This document shows positions 45,388-57,544 of a stretch of DNA of 64,000 bases, piece by piece (the stretch's first letter is position 1; each line of letters begins with the position of its first letter). The stretch spans positions 1,302,001 through 1,366,000 of the forward strand of contig NC_083896.1 of the NCBI RefSeq assembly GCF_032452875.1, written 5' to 3'. The position numbers were made by a program, and so were the translations under genes. The notes under the pieces are model-generated. The model did no database searches. It was given only the letters and a program-made list of their open reading frames with translations, and was not told the origin of the DNA. This DNA comes from Bos javanicus. Lineage: Eukaryota > Chordata > Mammalia > Artiodactyla > Bovidae.

Positions 45388-46451
45388 AGATATAGGATAC
45401 ATTTCCATTTAAATGATATAAAAGTAGAGAAAAGAAGTGAAAGATGATTCAAAGGAAGAGTAGTAGACTGTGTCATTGAATTAGATTTTGGGGCAGAAAG
45501 AAAAGCTTTAGAAGATGGGCTTGTTGCCCTATAATCATATCCAGTTTCGTGTAAACTGTCCTGCTCTGGAAATGTGTCAGGTACCATTTTCAGTGCAGTT
45601 GAAGAATTTGATAAGTTGAGTGTTTTGGCGTGTCTCCTTTGTTTTCTGCAGGGCTTCTCGGCTTCTCCATGTGTGTTCCCTGAAGTGTGACATACCTCTG
45701 ATGGCAATAATTGGAAGGGGTTGGGGTGAGAGTGAGGGAGGAGCCTGTCCCTTTGGCTCTGAGTCTTGCTGAGGTGTTTTCAATTCTCTGTATTGCCATG
45801 ACAGCTAGGTGGGACTTCTGGGAGGGCAGCATGTTCCAGCTAGGGTCTAGAAGAGAGATCAGATGGGCAGGAGGCACCTCCTCGTCATCGGTCACTTGCG
45901 TGGAGCCCAGGCTGGTGAGTCAGTTTTCCTGAGGAGCAGCCGCTGTTCCATCGCTCTGCACCAGCTCCATGCCAGAGAGAAAGCAAGCTCTGGAGACGCG
46001 CCCGTGCAGAACAGAATGAAGCAAGAGGTCACATTTTCCCACAGCCTCACTGACAGCACGTGGCCAGCGTCCAGCTAAACTTGGCAGTCGTGGCCACCCA
46101 AACCTCCCTCCAGCCAAAAGCGGAATGACTGACTTCTTGGAGACGGTTCAGTCACAGCCGTGCCTGGACCGTTCCCTGGTGGACGCTTCGCAGCAGGGAC
46201 CCGCGGAGGGCCCAGCCAAGGTCCCAGCCACCTGGAGGGGCTGCCAACGCCAGTTGCTCTTTTGACGACCGGAGACCTCTGTGTGGGTTGGGGTTACGCC
46301 TGTGGGGTTCACAGGATGCCAAGTCACACATGATTTCCATCATCTCATTATCAACCTTGTTTCTTATTAACCCAAATAAACACTTTAGCCTTGACATCTG
46401 TGCTACTCAGCACAAAAATTATCCCCTCTTTGGGGTTTAAATTGATAGCAT
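45388..46451. other. No recognised feature
   Basis: A moderately GC-rich part at 45900-46300 has only short frames (up to 101 codons). No repeat named. Confidence 0.4.
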
Positions 46452-46625
46452 TTTCTGTGTTCCAGGCACTGATCTAAGCACTTTGTGTAGATTATCTACT
46501 TCTCCCAGCTGCCCTTTGCAGAAAGCGACAGGAAAGCTCAGAGAGCTGGAGCAATTCACCAAGGGGCACACAGCGCGTGCACAGCGCCCAAGTTAATTCT
46601 GGGTCTAAGAGCTCTGACCACATAT
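46452..46625 (+). mobile_element. MIR-like SINE
   Basis: TTCCAGGCACTGATCTAAGC through AAGCTCAGAGAGCTGGAGCA and CAAGTTAATTCTGGGTCTAA fit the MIR order. Confidence 0.65.
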
Positions 46626-46765
46626 CAGCACCTGTCTTGAGTGAGGGTCACAAAAAGAATTATTATATAAGGGTTCAGGTCTCTTTTTTCCTTCCTGAAT
46701 GTACTACAAGCTCCTTGAGGGAAGGGACCATTTCTTACCAAGGTGCTCTCATAATGTCTCTTTCA

Positions 46766-47445
46766 TCTTGGATTTCTGTAACAAATACCACAGGCTGGGT
46801 GGTTTAAATAATAGGCATTTATTTCTCAGGTTGGAGGCTGGAGATCAGGGTGCCAGCCTGGTCAGATCCTTCTTGAGGGCTCTCTTCCTTGGTGGGTGCA
46901 GGCAGAGAGAGACCTTTCTCCCTTCTTTTGGGGCACGGATCCCGTCCATGAGGGGTGAGACCTGATCACGACTTCATCGTCTCCCAAGGACCCTACCCCC
47001 TCATCCTATCACGTGCAGGGTGAGGAGTTCTTTAACACTTTTTATTTTGCATTGGGGTATAACTGTCACAACGTTGTGATAGTTTCAGGTAAAAAGGGAA
47101 GGGACTCAGCTGTACATAGACATGTATCCATTCTCCCCCAGACCCTGCTCCCATCCAGGCTGCCACATGATGTTGAGCACAGTTTCCTGTGCTATTCAGT
47201 AGGTCCTTATTGGTTACTCATTTTAAATACAGAAGTGTGTACATGTCCATCCTAAACTCCATAACTATCCCTTCCCCTGGAAACCATAAGTTCATCCTCT
47301 AAGTCTGTGAGTCTCTTTCTATGTTGTAGATAAGTTCATTTGTATCATTTCTTTTTAGATTCCACATACAAGGGATGTCATACAATATTTTTCTTACATA
47401 CAAATTGGGAAGGGGACTCAGGCATTCAGTCCATAACACATAATA
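46766..47445 (-). mobile_element. MLT1 LTR, split by an L1 fragment
   Basis: Antisense MLT1 text covers 46766-47032 (CACAGGCTGGGTGGTTTAAA, GGAGGCTGGAGATCAGGGTG) and 47399-47445 (CAAATTGGGAAGGGGACTCA, CAGTCCATAACACA). The middle is L1. Confidence 0.72.
47033..47398 (-). mobile_element. L1 3'-region fragment inside MLT1
   Basis: Antisense L1 text runs from TTTATTTTGCATTGGGGTAT to TAGATTCCACATACAAGGGA. It begins and ends inside MLT1 sequence. Confidence 0.82.
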
Positions 47446-48335
47446 TTCATTGGTGCATTTGGGAAACATTTATTGAGGACCTATTATGTACTAGGAACTG
47501 TGCTAAGTATTTGCCAAGAGAAAGACAAAAAGATCACCAGGTCTGTTCTTTGGGAGCAGCTAACAGTCCTATGAGGGTAACATCTAGGGATGTCGATGAT
47601 TTTACAGAATAACCAAGACTGCCTGGCATGACACATGCCATGCTAGCAGATCTGAGCAGTTATTTACAGACTATTAAGACATTTTATCTTAGATTCAATG
47701 AGCAAGAGTGTTATTCTCAGGTAAAATACTTAGATTAGTCCAATGATGGGTGTAGCATAATCAGAAATATCTACGTGGCCTTTATTTCCAGTTCCGGACA
47801 CAGAGCTCCTAAATCTTTTGGAATTTCCTGAGTGATAAGGATGCAAGGAATGTTCTTTGTTTTAATGAAGTACTCTTGATGGGCCCCTGCACAGCTTCAG
47901 TATGGGGGCGTGTTGCCAGAAAGACCAAATCTTGATTAGAAGTCTAGAAATTTCAGCCTCACTCCCCAGCCTCTGGGGAGGGAGAGGGGCTAAAGATTGA
48001 GTTACTAACCCATCAGGCCTACGTGATGAAAACTCCAGGAAAAAAAGCCCTAAACAACAGGGTTTGGAAAGCTTCTGGTTCAGTGAGCAAACACCTCGAG
48101 CTATAGGCAGGCATCTTTTGGACTCTTTCTGAGTTCTAGCTTTTATATTAAATTGATAATCGTAAGTGAAGTGTCTTAGGAGTTCTATGAGCCATTTTAG
48201 CAAAGTATCAAACTGACTAGGGGTTGGTGGGAACTCCCACCTTAAAGCCCGTCACTCAGAAGTACAGGTGCTCCAGGACTTGTGATAGACATCTGAAGTG
48301 AGGCAGCCTTGGGGAACTGAGCTCGCTGCATTGTG
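47446..48335. other. No recognised feature
   Basis: GGACCTATTATGTACTAGGA at 47476 hints at a MIR/L2 scrap. Nothing more can be supported. Confidence 0.4.
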
Positions 48336-48525
48336 AGTGGTGGTGGTTTAGTTGCTAAGTCACATCCAATTCTTGTGATCCCCTGGATGATAGCCTGCCA
48401 GGCTCTTCTGTCCGTGGGATTGCCCAGGCAAGAATACTGGACTGGGTTGCCATTTCCTTCTCCAGGGATCTAACCCAGGTCTTCCGTGTGGTAGGCAGAT
48501 ACTTTACCAACTGAGCCACCAGGAA
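48336..48525 (-). mobile_element. Bov-tA SINE, diverged
   Basis: The antisense body TTTAGTTGCTAAGTCACATC runs to the head CAACTGAGCCACCAGG. Confidence 0.9.
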
Positions 48526-48819
48526 TCAGACGCTAACTCCAGGTTGGTAGCATCAGAATTGACCTGTGGGTTCCCCAGCTGGTGCCTGGAGACTCGGAAT
48601 GGGTCACTGGTGTTGGAAAACACGCCGGTGGCCTTCTTGAGAGAACAACATAAAGCTGTCCATCTTTAAACATGAAGAATGTCAGAAGATACAAACATTT
48701 CTGTCAAAAGTTGGCAGCCAACTCAGAAGCACATACAGTTTAATTTTTATGAATTGTGTAAAGATCAAAATAAGAGATGGGTGTTCAGACATTTTATGTT
48801 GTATAACCTTGCATCCAGA
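48526..48819. other. No recognised feature
   Basis: Short interval, nothing recognised. Confidence 0.4.
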
Positions 48820-49555
48820 TTCTTATAAAGGCCTCCTAACTCCTCTCCCTGCTTCCACTCTTGTTCTGCTCTAATCTCTCTGCACTGAGCAGCCCTGGAT
48901 CTTTTTAAAACAATAAATCAGACCATGTCACTTACCTACAAATTCCTCATCAATGACTTGCAGTTGTTTTTAGATTAAAACTCAGATTTCCTATGGGCTG
49001 CAGTGACCTGCATGGTCTATCTCCTAACTCTACAAACTCGTATGATGATGACAATTGATAGACAGATAGCACTTTTTGAGTATCCATGATGCACTCTACA
49101 CGCTTTCTCTCACTGAATCATTTCAACAGCTCTCCTAGCTGTTTCTCAAGCTCTCCTGCCCTCGAATTTACACACGCACTCTGCTCCTTTTTATTCCAAA
49201 TACCCAGAGAACCCTTTCCCAATCTGGACCTTGGCATGTGCTGTGCCCTGGACCCTGGACGCTCTATTCCAGTTCTCATGAGTGGCCCCTGTGCACCCAG
49301 TCAGGAGTCTGTGCAAATGTCACTTCATCTTAGAGGCCGTTCTGATGGTGTAAGCAGCTCCTCTCGTTGTTTCCTGCTGATGAAGACTTATTAGGGCCTC
49401 CCGAGGTCATGTTTATTTCTTTTCTTGTGTTCATCTGCTTTCCCACCTAGAACATTTTGTAAGATCTTCATGGTGGTTTTCTCACTAGTTTTGCCCACTG
49501 CTCTATCACCAGCACCCAGTGCATTCAAGGAACAGAGGAGACGCTCAATATGTAA
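48820..49555 (+). mobile_element. L2 LINE 3' region
   Basis: GGCCTCCTAACTCCTCTCCC, TTTTTAAAACAATAAATCAG, ACCATGTCACTTACCTACAA, CAAATGTCACTTCATCTTAG and the ATCACCAGCACCCAGTGCAT end follow L2 order. The 102-codon frame at 49086-49394 is within it. Confidence 0.72.
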
Positions 49556-49581
49556 TTTTTAAAATTTTTATTGGAGTATAG

Positions 49582-50805
49582 TTGATTAAGAAGAGGTGGC
49601 AAGAATACACAGAAGAACTATACAAAAAAGACCTTCACGACCCAGATAATCACGATGGTGTGATCACTCATCTAGGGCCAGACATCCTGAAATGCGAAGT
49701 CAAGTGGGCGTTAGGAAGCATCAGTATGATCAAAGCTAGTGGAGGTGATGGAATTCCAGTTAAACTATTTCAATCCTAAAAGATGATGCTGGAAAAGTGC
49801 TGCCCTCAATATGCCAGCAAATCTGGAAAATTCAGCAGTGGTCACAGGACTGGAATAGATCCGTTTTCATTCCAATCCCAAAGAAAGGCAATGCCAAGGA
49901 ATGCTCAAACTACTGCACAATTGCACTCATCTCACACGCTAGTAAAGTAATGCTCAAAATTCTCCAAGCCAGGCTTCAACAGTACATGAACCGTGCACTT
50001 GCAGATATTCAAGCTGGATTTCGAAAAGGCAGAGGAAACAGAGATCAAATTGCCAACATCCATTGGATCATCAAAAAAGCACAAGAGTTCCAGAAAAATC
50101 ATCTACTTCTGATTTATTGACTATGCCAAAGCTTTTAACTGTGTGGATCACAACAAACTGTGGAAAATTCTTCAAGAGATGGGAATACCAGACTGCCTGA
50201 CCTGCTTCTTGAGAAATCTATATGCAGGTCAGGAAGCAATAGTTAGAACTGGACATGGAGCAACAGACTGGTTATAAATCAGGAGAAGGCTGTATATTGT
50301 CACCCTGCTTATTTAACTTATATGCACAGTACATCATGAGAAACTCGGGGCTGGATTAAGGACAAGCTGGAATCAAGATTGCCGGGAGAAATATCAATAA
50401 CCTCAGATACGCAGATGACACCACTCTTATGGCAGAAAGTGAAGAACTAAAGAGCCTCTTGATGAAAGTAAAAGGAGAGTGAAAAAATTGGCTTAAAGCT
50501 CAACATTCAGAAAATGAAGATCATGGCATTTGGTCCCATCACTTCATGGGAAATAGATGGGGAAACAGTGGAAACAGTGTCAGACTTTATTGTTTTGGGG
50601 CTCCAAAATCACTGCAGATGGTGATTGCAGCCATGAAATTAAAAGACGCTTACTCATTGGAAGAAAAGTTATGAGCAACCTAGATAGCATATTCAAAAGC
50701 AGAGACATTACTTTGCCAATAAAAGTCCATCTAGTCAAGGCTACGGTTTTTCCAGTGGTCATGTATGGATGTGAGAGTTGGACTGTGAAGAAAGCTGAGT
50801 GCTGA
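49582..50805 (+). pseudogene. BovB ORF2 reverse transcriptase of the left arm, frameshifted
   Basis: The frame 49582-49779 has GGDGIPVK, 49797-50120 has the IFIPIPKKGNAKECSNY-type finger region and QAGFRKGRGNRDQ, then a frameshift near 50100. The active site LRYADDTTLMAES is encoded near 50400-50440 but outside a long frame. 50557-50805 holds KITADGDCSHEIKRRLL and VVMYGCESWTVKKAE. A deletion after 50840 removes part of the RRLLRVPW region. Confidence 0.82.
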
Positions 50806-51097
50806 AGAATTGATGCTTTTGAACTGTGGTGTTGGAGAAGACTTGGACTGCAATGAGATCCAACCAGTCCATCCTAAGGAGATCAGTGCTGGGTGTTCAT
50901 TGGAAGGATGAATGCTGAAGCTGAAAGATGGAAACAAAGAGTTGATTCATTGGAAAAGACCCTGATGCTGGGACGGATTGGGGGCAGGAGGAGAAGGGGA
51001 TGACAGAGGATGAGATGGTTGGATGGCATCATTGACTCTAAGGACATGGGTTTGGGTGGACTCTGGGAGTTGGTGATGGTCAGGGAGGCCTGGTGTG
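49587..51097 (+). mobile_element. BovB 3' part, left arm of an inverted pair
   Basis: It covers BovB from the linker before the reverse transcriptase (AAGAAGAGGTGGCAAGAATA) to within about 60 bases of the 3' end (GTGTGCTG at about 51096). The normal CTGAACTGAA tail is absent. Its counterpart in reverse follows at 51105. Confidence 0.9.
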
Positions 51098-52601
51098 CTG
51101 TGATTCCTTCCCCCAATCCCTCTCAGCATCAGGGTCTTTTCCAATGAATCAACTCTTCGCATGAGGTGGCCAATGTATTTGAGTTTCAGCTTCAGCATCA
51201 GTCCTTCCAATGAACACCTAGGACGGATCTCCTTTAGGATGGACTGGTTGGATCTCGTTGCAGTCCAAGGGACTCTCAAGAGTCTTCTCCAACACCACAG
51301 TTCAAAAGCATCAATTCTTTGGCGCTCAGCTTTCTTCACAGTCCAACTCTCACATCCATACATGACCACTGGAAAAACCATAGCCTTGACTAGACGGACC
51401 TTTGTTGGCAAAGTAATGTCTCTGCTTTTAAATATGCTATCTAGGTTGGTCATAACTTTCCTTCCAAGGAGTAAGCGTCTTTTAATTTCATGGCTACAGT
51501 CACCATCTGTAGTGATTTTTAGAGCCCCCAAAAATGAAGTCTGACACTGTTTCCACTGTTTCCCCATCTATTTCCCATGAAGTGGTGGGACCGGATGCTG
51601 TGATCTTCGTTTTCTGATGTTGAGCTTTAAGCCAACTTTTCACTCTCCTCTTTCACTTTCATCAAGAGGCTTTTTAGTTCCTCTTCACTTTCTGCCATAA
51701 GGGTGGTGTCATCTGCATATCTGAGGTTATTGATATTTCTCCTGGCAATCTTGATTTCAGCTTGTGCTTCTTCCAGCCCAGCGTTTCTCATGATGTACTC
51801 TGCATAGAAGTTAAATAAGCAGGGTGACAATATACAGCCTTGACGTACTCCTTTTCCTATTTGGAACCAGTATGTTGTTTCATGTCCGGTTCTAACTATT
51901 GCTTCCTGACCTGCATATAGGTTTCTCACGAGGGAGGTCAGGTGGTCTGGTATTCCCCTCTCTTACAGAATTTTCCACAGTTTATTTGATCTATACCGTC
52001 AAAGGCTTTGGCATAGTCAATAAAGCAGAAATAGATGTTTTTCTGGAACTCTCTTGCTTTTTCTATGATCCAGCGGATGTTGGCAATTTGATCTCTGGTT
52101 CCTCTGCCTTTTCTAAAACCAGCTTGAACATCTGGAATTTCATGGTTCACATATTGCTGAAGCCTGGCTTGGAGGATTTTGAGCATTACTTTGCTGGCTT
52201 CTGAAATGAGTGCAATTGTGCGGTAGTTTGAGCATTCTTTGGCATTGCCTTTCTTTGGGATTGGAATTAAAACTGATCTTTTCCAGTCCTGTGGCCACTG
52301 CTGTTTTCCAAATTTGCTGGCATATTGAGTGCAGCACTTTCACAGCATCATCTTTCAGGATTTGAAATAGCTCAACTGGAATTCCATCACCTCCACTAGC
52401 TTTGTTCATAGTGATGTTTTCTAAGGCCCACTTGACGTCACATTCCAGGATGTCTGGCTCTAGGTGAGTGATCACACCATTGTGATTATCTGGGTCCTGA
52501 AGATCTTTTTTGTATAATTCTTCTGTGTATTCTTGCCACCTCTTCTTAATATCTTCTACTTCTCTTAGGTTCATACCATTTCTGTCCTTTATCGAGCCCA
52601 T
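50947..52601 (-). pseudogene. BovB ORF2 reverse transcriptase of the right arm, frameshifted
   Basis: Minus frames in order: 52601-52140 (153 codons) has GGDGIPVELFQILKDDAVKV; 52186-51938 has LPDVQ-type IPDVQAGFRKGRGTRDQ and YAKAFDGI; 51929-51627 (100 codons) has the catalytic LRYADDTTLMAES; 51567-50947 (206 codons) has the C-terminal region and then runs past the junction into the other arm. Three frameshifts separate them. Confidence 0.85.
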
Positions 52602-52640
52602 CTTTGCATGAAATGTTCCCTTGATATCTCTAATTTTCTT
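51105..52640 (-). mobile_element. BovB 3' part, right arm of an inverted pair
   Basis: On the minus strand it runs from the linker (about 52640) through the reverse transcriptase to about 51105, where it stops roughly 150-200 bases before the normal BovB 3' end. Lack of a 3' end is unexpected for an ordinary insertion. Confidence 0.9.
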
Positions 52641-52705
52641 ATATTCAGTAGTGTGTATATGTCAGTCTGGATCTCCCATTTATCCCTCCCCTATTCTCCT
52701 CTGGT

Positions 52706-53907
52706 AAGCTCAATATGTATTTGGTAAATGATGTCTTAAGAATATTAAGTAATACATTATAAAAATATCCTGAACATTTCTTTGTAAGTAGTGACCACCT
52801 AACCACGTTAATGTTCATAAATTAGCATGACTTGTTTTAGTATAGTCGCTCGATGGGCATGCGTTTGTTGCCTGAGTAAACATACAGAAAGCAGATCAGG
52901 GGAGCCTTGGGGAAATGCACCCCAGTGTTTCAGAGGTAACTGGATGGTCAGGCGGGCACTGCCGTGCATTTAGGAGCAGAGCTGTGGGATGGAGCAGTGA
53001 CAGGCATCTGGGCTGCCAGGAATGAAGGCAGTGTTTGCTCTTTGGATGGGGGTGGTTTGGTGTGGGCGGGCCTTGGGGAGGATGGAGTGGGGATGGAGGG
53101 GTGAGGAGAGGCAGGAGACGAGGTTGCAGGTTAGACCACAGACAGTGGAGAGAAGTGCTAAGTACCATGCTGAAGAGGCCGGGCTTTGCACTGGAAGCTG
53201 TGGTTGGCTGTGGAAGTGGGAAGAGCTTAGGAACTGGGAATGGTAGATTCATGCCATGTAGGAGAGAGGACACGGACTGCAGAGAGCAGAGCCTGCAGGC
53301 AAGACGTGAGGCCCACGGTGCAGTAGGAATGGAGAGGCTCTGGGCACTGAGTTCGTGCTCTACGTGTTTGCTCAGGAAACAGCAGATGTTAAAAATACAC
53401 ATGATGAAATATACAACACATCATATGAACTGATTAAAGGAAATCTGGGTGCTGGGATAGGGTGGTATGTACTTCCTTAAGGCCAGTGTGATAGACAAGC
53501 ATTGCGTGTCCTTGAATGAAGGATCGTAGATACAGTTTGTAAGTAGGGCACAGGCTTGAGAACCAGAAGGGTCTTCAGAGAAGGCCTGTGTCCGATTCTT
53601 CATTTTCACCTGTGCGGCCTTGCTGCTTTCACCAGGGCTTTCTTAGCATTCCCTGACTATGTCACATGTGCGCCACCTCCAGAGTTCTGCTCTTGATGGT
53701 TTCTTTCCCCTGTCCCTGCTGGCTGAGACCCTACTCATTTTTTTGGCCAAGATACAGAGTCACGTCTGATGCCTTCCTTACCCTCATTCAGGTAAAATCA
53801 GTAGCTCAGCTCTTTGTTTCTGTGTCATTTGCATTGAGGACTATTATGTGAATACTCACTGGGGCACTATGGCACTATCTGCGGTGAGTGGGTAGTCCAG
53901 GGTGGAC
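52706..53907. other. No recognised feature
   Basis: The 52960-53290 part is GC-rich with overlapping frames on both strands (168 codons minus at 53402-52896, 132 codons plus at 53035-53433). Neither has a domain that I know. Confidence 0.4.
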
Positions 53908-54345
53908 TCTTTTTTTAAAATTGAGCTTTAGCTAATTTCTTACAATTTTGTGTTACTTTTAGATGCCCAGCATAGTGATTCAGTATTTTTCCAGATTATA
54001 TTTCATTATAAGTTATTACAAGATAAGGGGTATAATTCCTCGTGCTATACAATCAACTGTTATTGTCTACCTATTTTATACATAACAGTTTGTATCTATT
54101 GCTCCCATGCTCCTAATTTGCCCCTGCCTTTCCCTTTCCCCTTTGGTAACCAGACATTTGTTTTCTATATTTGTGAGTCTGTTTTGCATATACATTCCTT
54201 TGTATTATTTTTTAGATTTCACATATAAATGATATCTACAGTATTTGTCTTTCTCTGACTTATTTCACTAAGGATAATATTCTCTAGGTCCATCCACATT
54301 GCTGAAAATGGCATTATATCATTCTTTTATATGGCCGAGTAATAT

Positions 54346-54432
54346 TCCTACATATATATATTCTCTTTGTTTACAAAGTGTATATATATACATATGTATG
54401 TATGTGTGTATACATAGACACATATATATGTA
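54346..54432. repeat. TA/TATG/TACA microsatellite
   Basis: ATATATAT runs with TATGTATG and TATACATA variants lie exactly between L1 and the BovB insertion. Confidence 0.88.
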
Positions 54433-54742
54433 GTCAATCCTAAGGGAAATAAACCCTGAATGCTCATTGTAAGGACTGATGCTGAAGCTGAATCTTCACT
54501 ATTTTGACCACCTGATGTGAAGAGCCGACTCATTGGAAAAGATCCTGATGCTGGGAAAGGTTGAAGGCAAAAGGAGAAGAGGGCAACAGAGGATGAAACA
54601 GTTGGATGGCAGCACCGATTCAGCGAACATGAATTTGGGTGAACTCCAGGAGATGGTGAGGGACAGAGAGGCCTGGTTTGCTGCAGTCCGTGGGGTTGCA
54701 AAGAGTCAGACACAACTTATCGACTGAATAACAACAACAACA
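54433..54742 (+). mobile_element. BovB 3' fragment with AAC tail, inserted in L1
   Basis: The last ~300 bases of BovB end in CGACTGAATAACAACAACAACAA. The 64-codon frame 54533-54727 is the ORF2 C-terminus with KSQTQLID. Confidence 0.9.
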
Positions 54743-54964
54743 ATAGAAAGCACATTTTCTTAACCCAGTCATCTGTTGATGGGTTCTTGGGTTGCTTCCA
54801 TATCTTGGCTATTGTAAATAATGCTGCATGAATTTTCTGGAATTAGTGTTTTTATTTTTTCTGGATCTATACCCAGGAGTGAAATCGCTGGATCATGTGG
54901 TAGTTCTGTTTTTCACTTATTAAGGAACCTCTATGCTGTTCTCCATAGTGCCCGCACAGTGGTC

Positions 54965-55130
54965 TCTTACTAGCCAGGTAAGTTACTGAACCAGCCTGTG
55001 CTTTAGTTTCCTCATTTGTGAAATGGAGGTAATAATAGTATGAGTAATATTATCCACTTATAGGGATGTGGGAAGGATCTTATGAGTTAACATTTATGAA
55101 ATGCAAGAACAACCCCTGGCACATGGTAAG
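54965..55130 (+). mobile_element. MIR SINE
   Basis: GTAAGTTACTGAACCAGCCT then TTTAGTTTCCTCATTTGTGA and AAATGGAGGTAATAATAGTA, ending AACAACCCCTGGCACATGG, are MIR core and tail. Confidence 0.78.
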
Positions 55131-56184
55131 ACCTTGAGTGTGCTAGCTAAATCCCTGCTTGACTGGGTCTGTGAAAGCAGGAGGTGTAGATCTTCCTTTC
55201 TTCTGTAACCCAGACCCTGGCCTGGTGGCTCCCTGTGATCCTCGCTGAGTGCTGCTGAGTGAATAGCCTGCCCAGGCGAGGAAGCAGGCTCCACGCCGTT
55301 AGGGGACATGTGCACGGCCCCCGGCGTGTCACACGGGCCTTGAGAGCTCTTAGGCTGGTATTGACCTGGTCACTCGTGCATGTGAAGTAGGTGGTAAGCT
55401 CTTCTCTGTGTACCTGGAGCAAACAAGGCTCAGTGCATTTAAATTCAACTTTTCAGATTGCCTTTTATGATATCTATAGAGCAGCATTTGCAGTTACAGA
55501 ACACGTAAAAAAAAAAAGTGAATGTAAGTGTAAACTTCTGATATTCTGTGATTTAGGGAATGACGGGTGTTATTTTTTCTCAAGTTTTATGTAATGTGAA
55601 TGCATGCTCTGGAATAATGTGAACAAAAGTTGTAAATAAGCCTGAAGAGTATTTATTTCTAGGATAAGGTGTGATGGCAGTGTGTACCTTATCTTTCAAA
55701 TGCTGGCAAAATGTGTGGTATTTCTAACAGTGCAAGTGTGAGATATTTCCTCACAGTATTTATTGGCCTGAGATGGTGTGAAACAGACCCATACTCATAT
55801 TTGGAGCCCCGATTTAGAATCTTCAGTCCTCAAAGATGCTGCTGGGAGCAGGAGGGAGGTCAAGGAAGGGTTTGACTTCTTACACTCACAGTTAAGACTG
55901 TTTTGTCCTCCACCTGGAGGTGTCCACCCTGCCCTGGCTCCGGGTCCGGTTCTGATTTGAGGGGAAGTTAAGGAACCCAGGTCCATTGCAAGCTAGCTCT
56001 GCCTTTGGACTCACTCCGATCTGGGTTCTGATTCCAGGTAAGGAAACCAACTTGCTGATTGCCCTATGTCAGGCTTCTACATGTTTTATCCGGTTTACTC
56101 TTCATAAAAAACATCACGTGTGATGAAACAGGTGCCTAGAGCGGTTAAGTGACTCGACTTAACCAGGATTCAAAACCTGGTTCA
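55131..56184. other. No recognised feature
   Basis: Frames up to 91 codons, no domain. No repeat that I can name. Confidence 0.4.
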
Positions 56185-56302
56185 TGGTGGAAACAACCCA
56201 AATGCCCATCCACTGGTGAGTGGATAAACAAAACATGGTATATCCTTGCAATGTGATGGTAGTCAGTCATTTAAATAAATGAAGTACTGATCCATGTTAT
56301 GT

Positions 56303-57343
56303 ATTAGTCAGGATTCTCCAAAGAAACGGAACCAATAGGATATGTATAAAATATACATTATATAATTAAATATATTAATATTCGTATACCTATGTACCTA
56401 CATATCATCTACCAGTAGGAAATATATAAAATATATTAATATATCAATATATACTTAGGTCAGACAGAGAAGGAGAAATATTGTATGGCATCCCTTATAT
56501 GCAGGATCTAAAAAGAAGTGATAGAAATGAACTTACTTACAAAACAGAAACAGACGCACAGACTTAGAGAATGAGCTTACGGCTGCCAAGGGGAAGGGAT
56601 AGTTAGTGACTTTGAAAAGGTTGTGTACACACGGCTGTATTTAAAATGAATAACCAACAAGGATCTATGGTATAGCGCATGGAACTCTGGTCAATATTAT
56701 ATGCTACCCTGGATGGGAGGTGGGTTTGGGAGTGAATGGATACGTGTGTATGGATGGCTGAGTCCCTTCGGTGTTCATCTGAAACTACCACAACTTTATT
56801 AATTGGCTATACCCCAATCCAAAATAAAAAGTTTGGGGAAAATATATAAATATATAAAATAGATTAATATGTTATATATTCATGCTATGTTATCCCTACA
56901 AAATGGGGAAATAACTCACACGGTGATGGAGGTTAACAAGACCCAAGATCTGCAACCTGCAAGCCGATGCTCAGTGGAACCAAAATGGTGTGGTTTTAAG
57001 TCCAAGTCCAAAGGCAGGAGAACTTGGACGATCAGTGGTGTAAGTTCCAGTCTAAGTCCAAGTTCAAAGACCAGCCTCCCTGCTTGACATCAGTCAGGCA
57101 GAGAGAGAGAGAGAGAGAGGGCAAATTTCCCTTGCTCAGCCTTTTTGTTCTATTCAGCTCTTCAGTGGATTGGATAAGGCTCACCCATACTCTGCAGGGA
57201 AAGGGGCATGACTCAGTTCAGCAATTCAAATGTTCATCTCATCCAGAAACACTTTCACAGACACGCCCAGAAATAATGTTTCACCAAATATCTGGACCTC
57301 TTATAGCCCAGTCAAGTTGACACACGAAATTAACCATCACGGA
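56303..57343 (-). mobile_element. Old ERV-type LTR (probably ERVL group), interrupted
   Basis: Antisense LTR text starts TGTATTAGTCAGGATTCTCC-like at about 56303 and ends TTGACACACGAAATTAACCATCAC-like near 57340, with CCTTTTTGTTCTATTCAGCT in between. An AT-rich stretch and an L1 piece lie inside. I am confident that this is a known LTR pattern but not of the exact family. Confidence 0.65.
56455..56838 (+). mobile_element. L1 3' end inside the LTR
   Basis: GGTCAGACAGAGAAGGAGAA starts the copy; CATCTGAAACTACCACAACT and CCAATCCAAAATAAAAAGTT end it. It is 5'-truncated and the closest in type to 32885-33306. Confidence 0.88.
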
Positions 57344-57544
57344 CTACTCCACAGATGAACCTTGAAACCATTATGCTAAGTGAAAGAAGCCAGACACAAA
57401 AGGTTACCTGTTGTGTGATTCCATTTAAATGAAATGTCCAGAGCAGGCAAATCCAGAGAAAGAAGAAGTGGATTAGTGGCAGCCCAGGAACTGGTGGGGA
57501 GGTGGAATGCCAGTGACTCATTCGTGGGTATGGCGTTTCTGTTT

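Larger units (their letters stand above)
49556..52705 (-). mobile_element. L1 3'-region, flanks of the BovB pair
   Basis: Antisense L1 text at 49556-49586 (TTTTATTGGAGTATAGTTGA) and 52641-52705 (CAGTAGTGTGTATATGTCAG) belongs to one region of L1 but lacks the roughly 155 bases that normally lie between, judged against the copy at 13972-14222. The BovB pair fills the gap. Confidence 0.72.
53908..54955 (-). mobile_element. L1 3' part, split by microsatellite and BovB
   Basis: Antisense L1 text at 53908-54350 (ATTCAGTATTTTTCCAGATT to GGCCGAGTAATATTCC) continues at 54750-54955 (CATCTGTTGATGGGTTCTTG to GAACCTCTATGCTGTTCTCC). The two parts fit as one copy. Confidence 0.87.
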
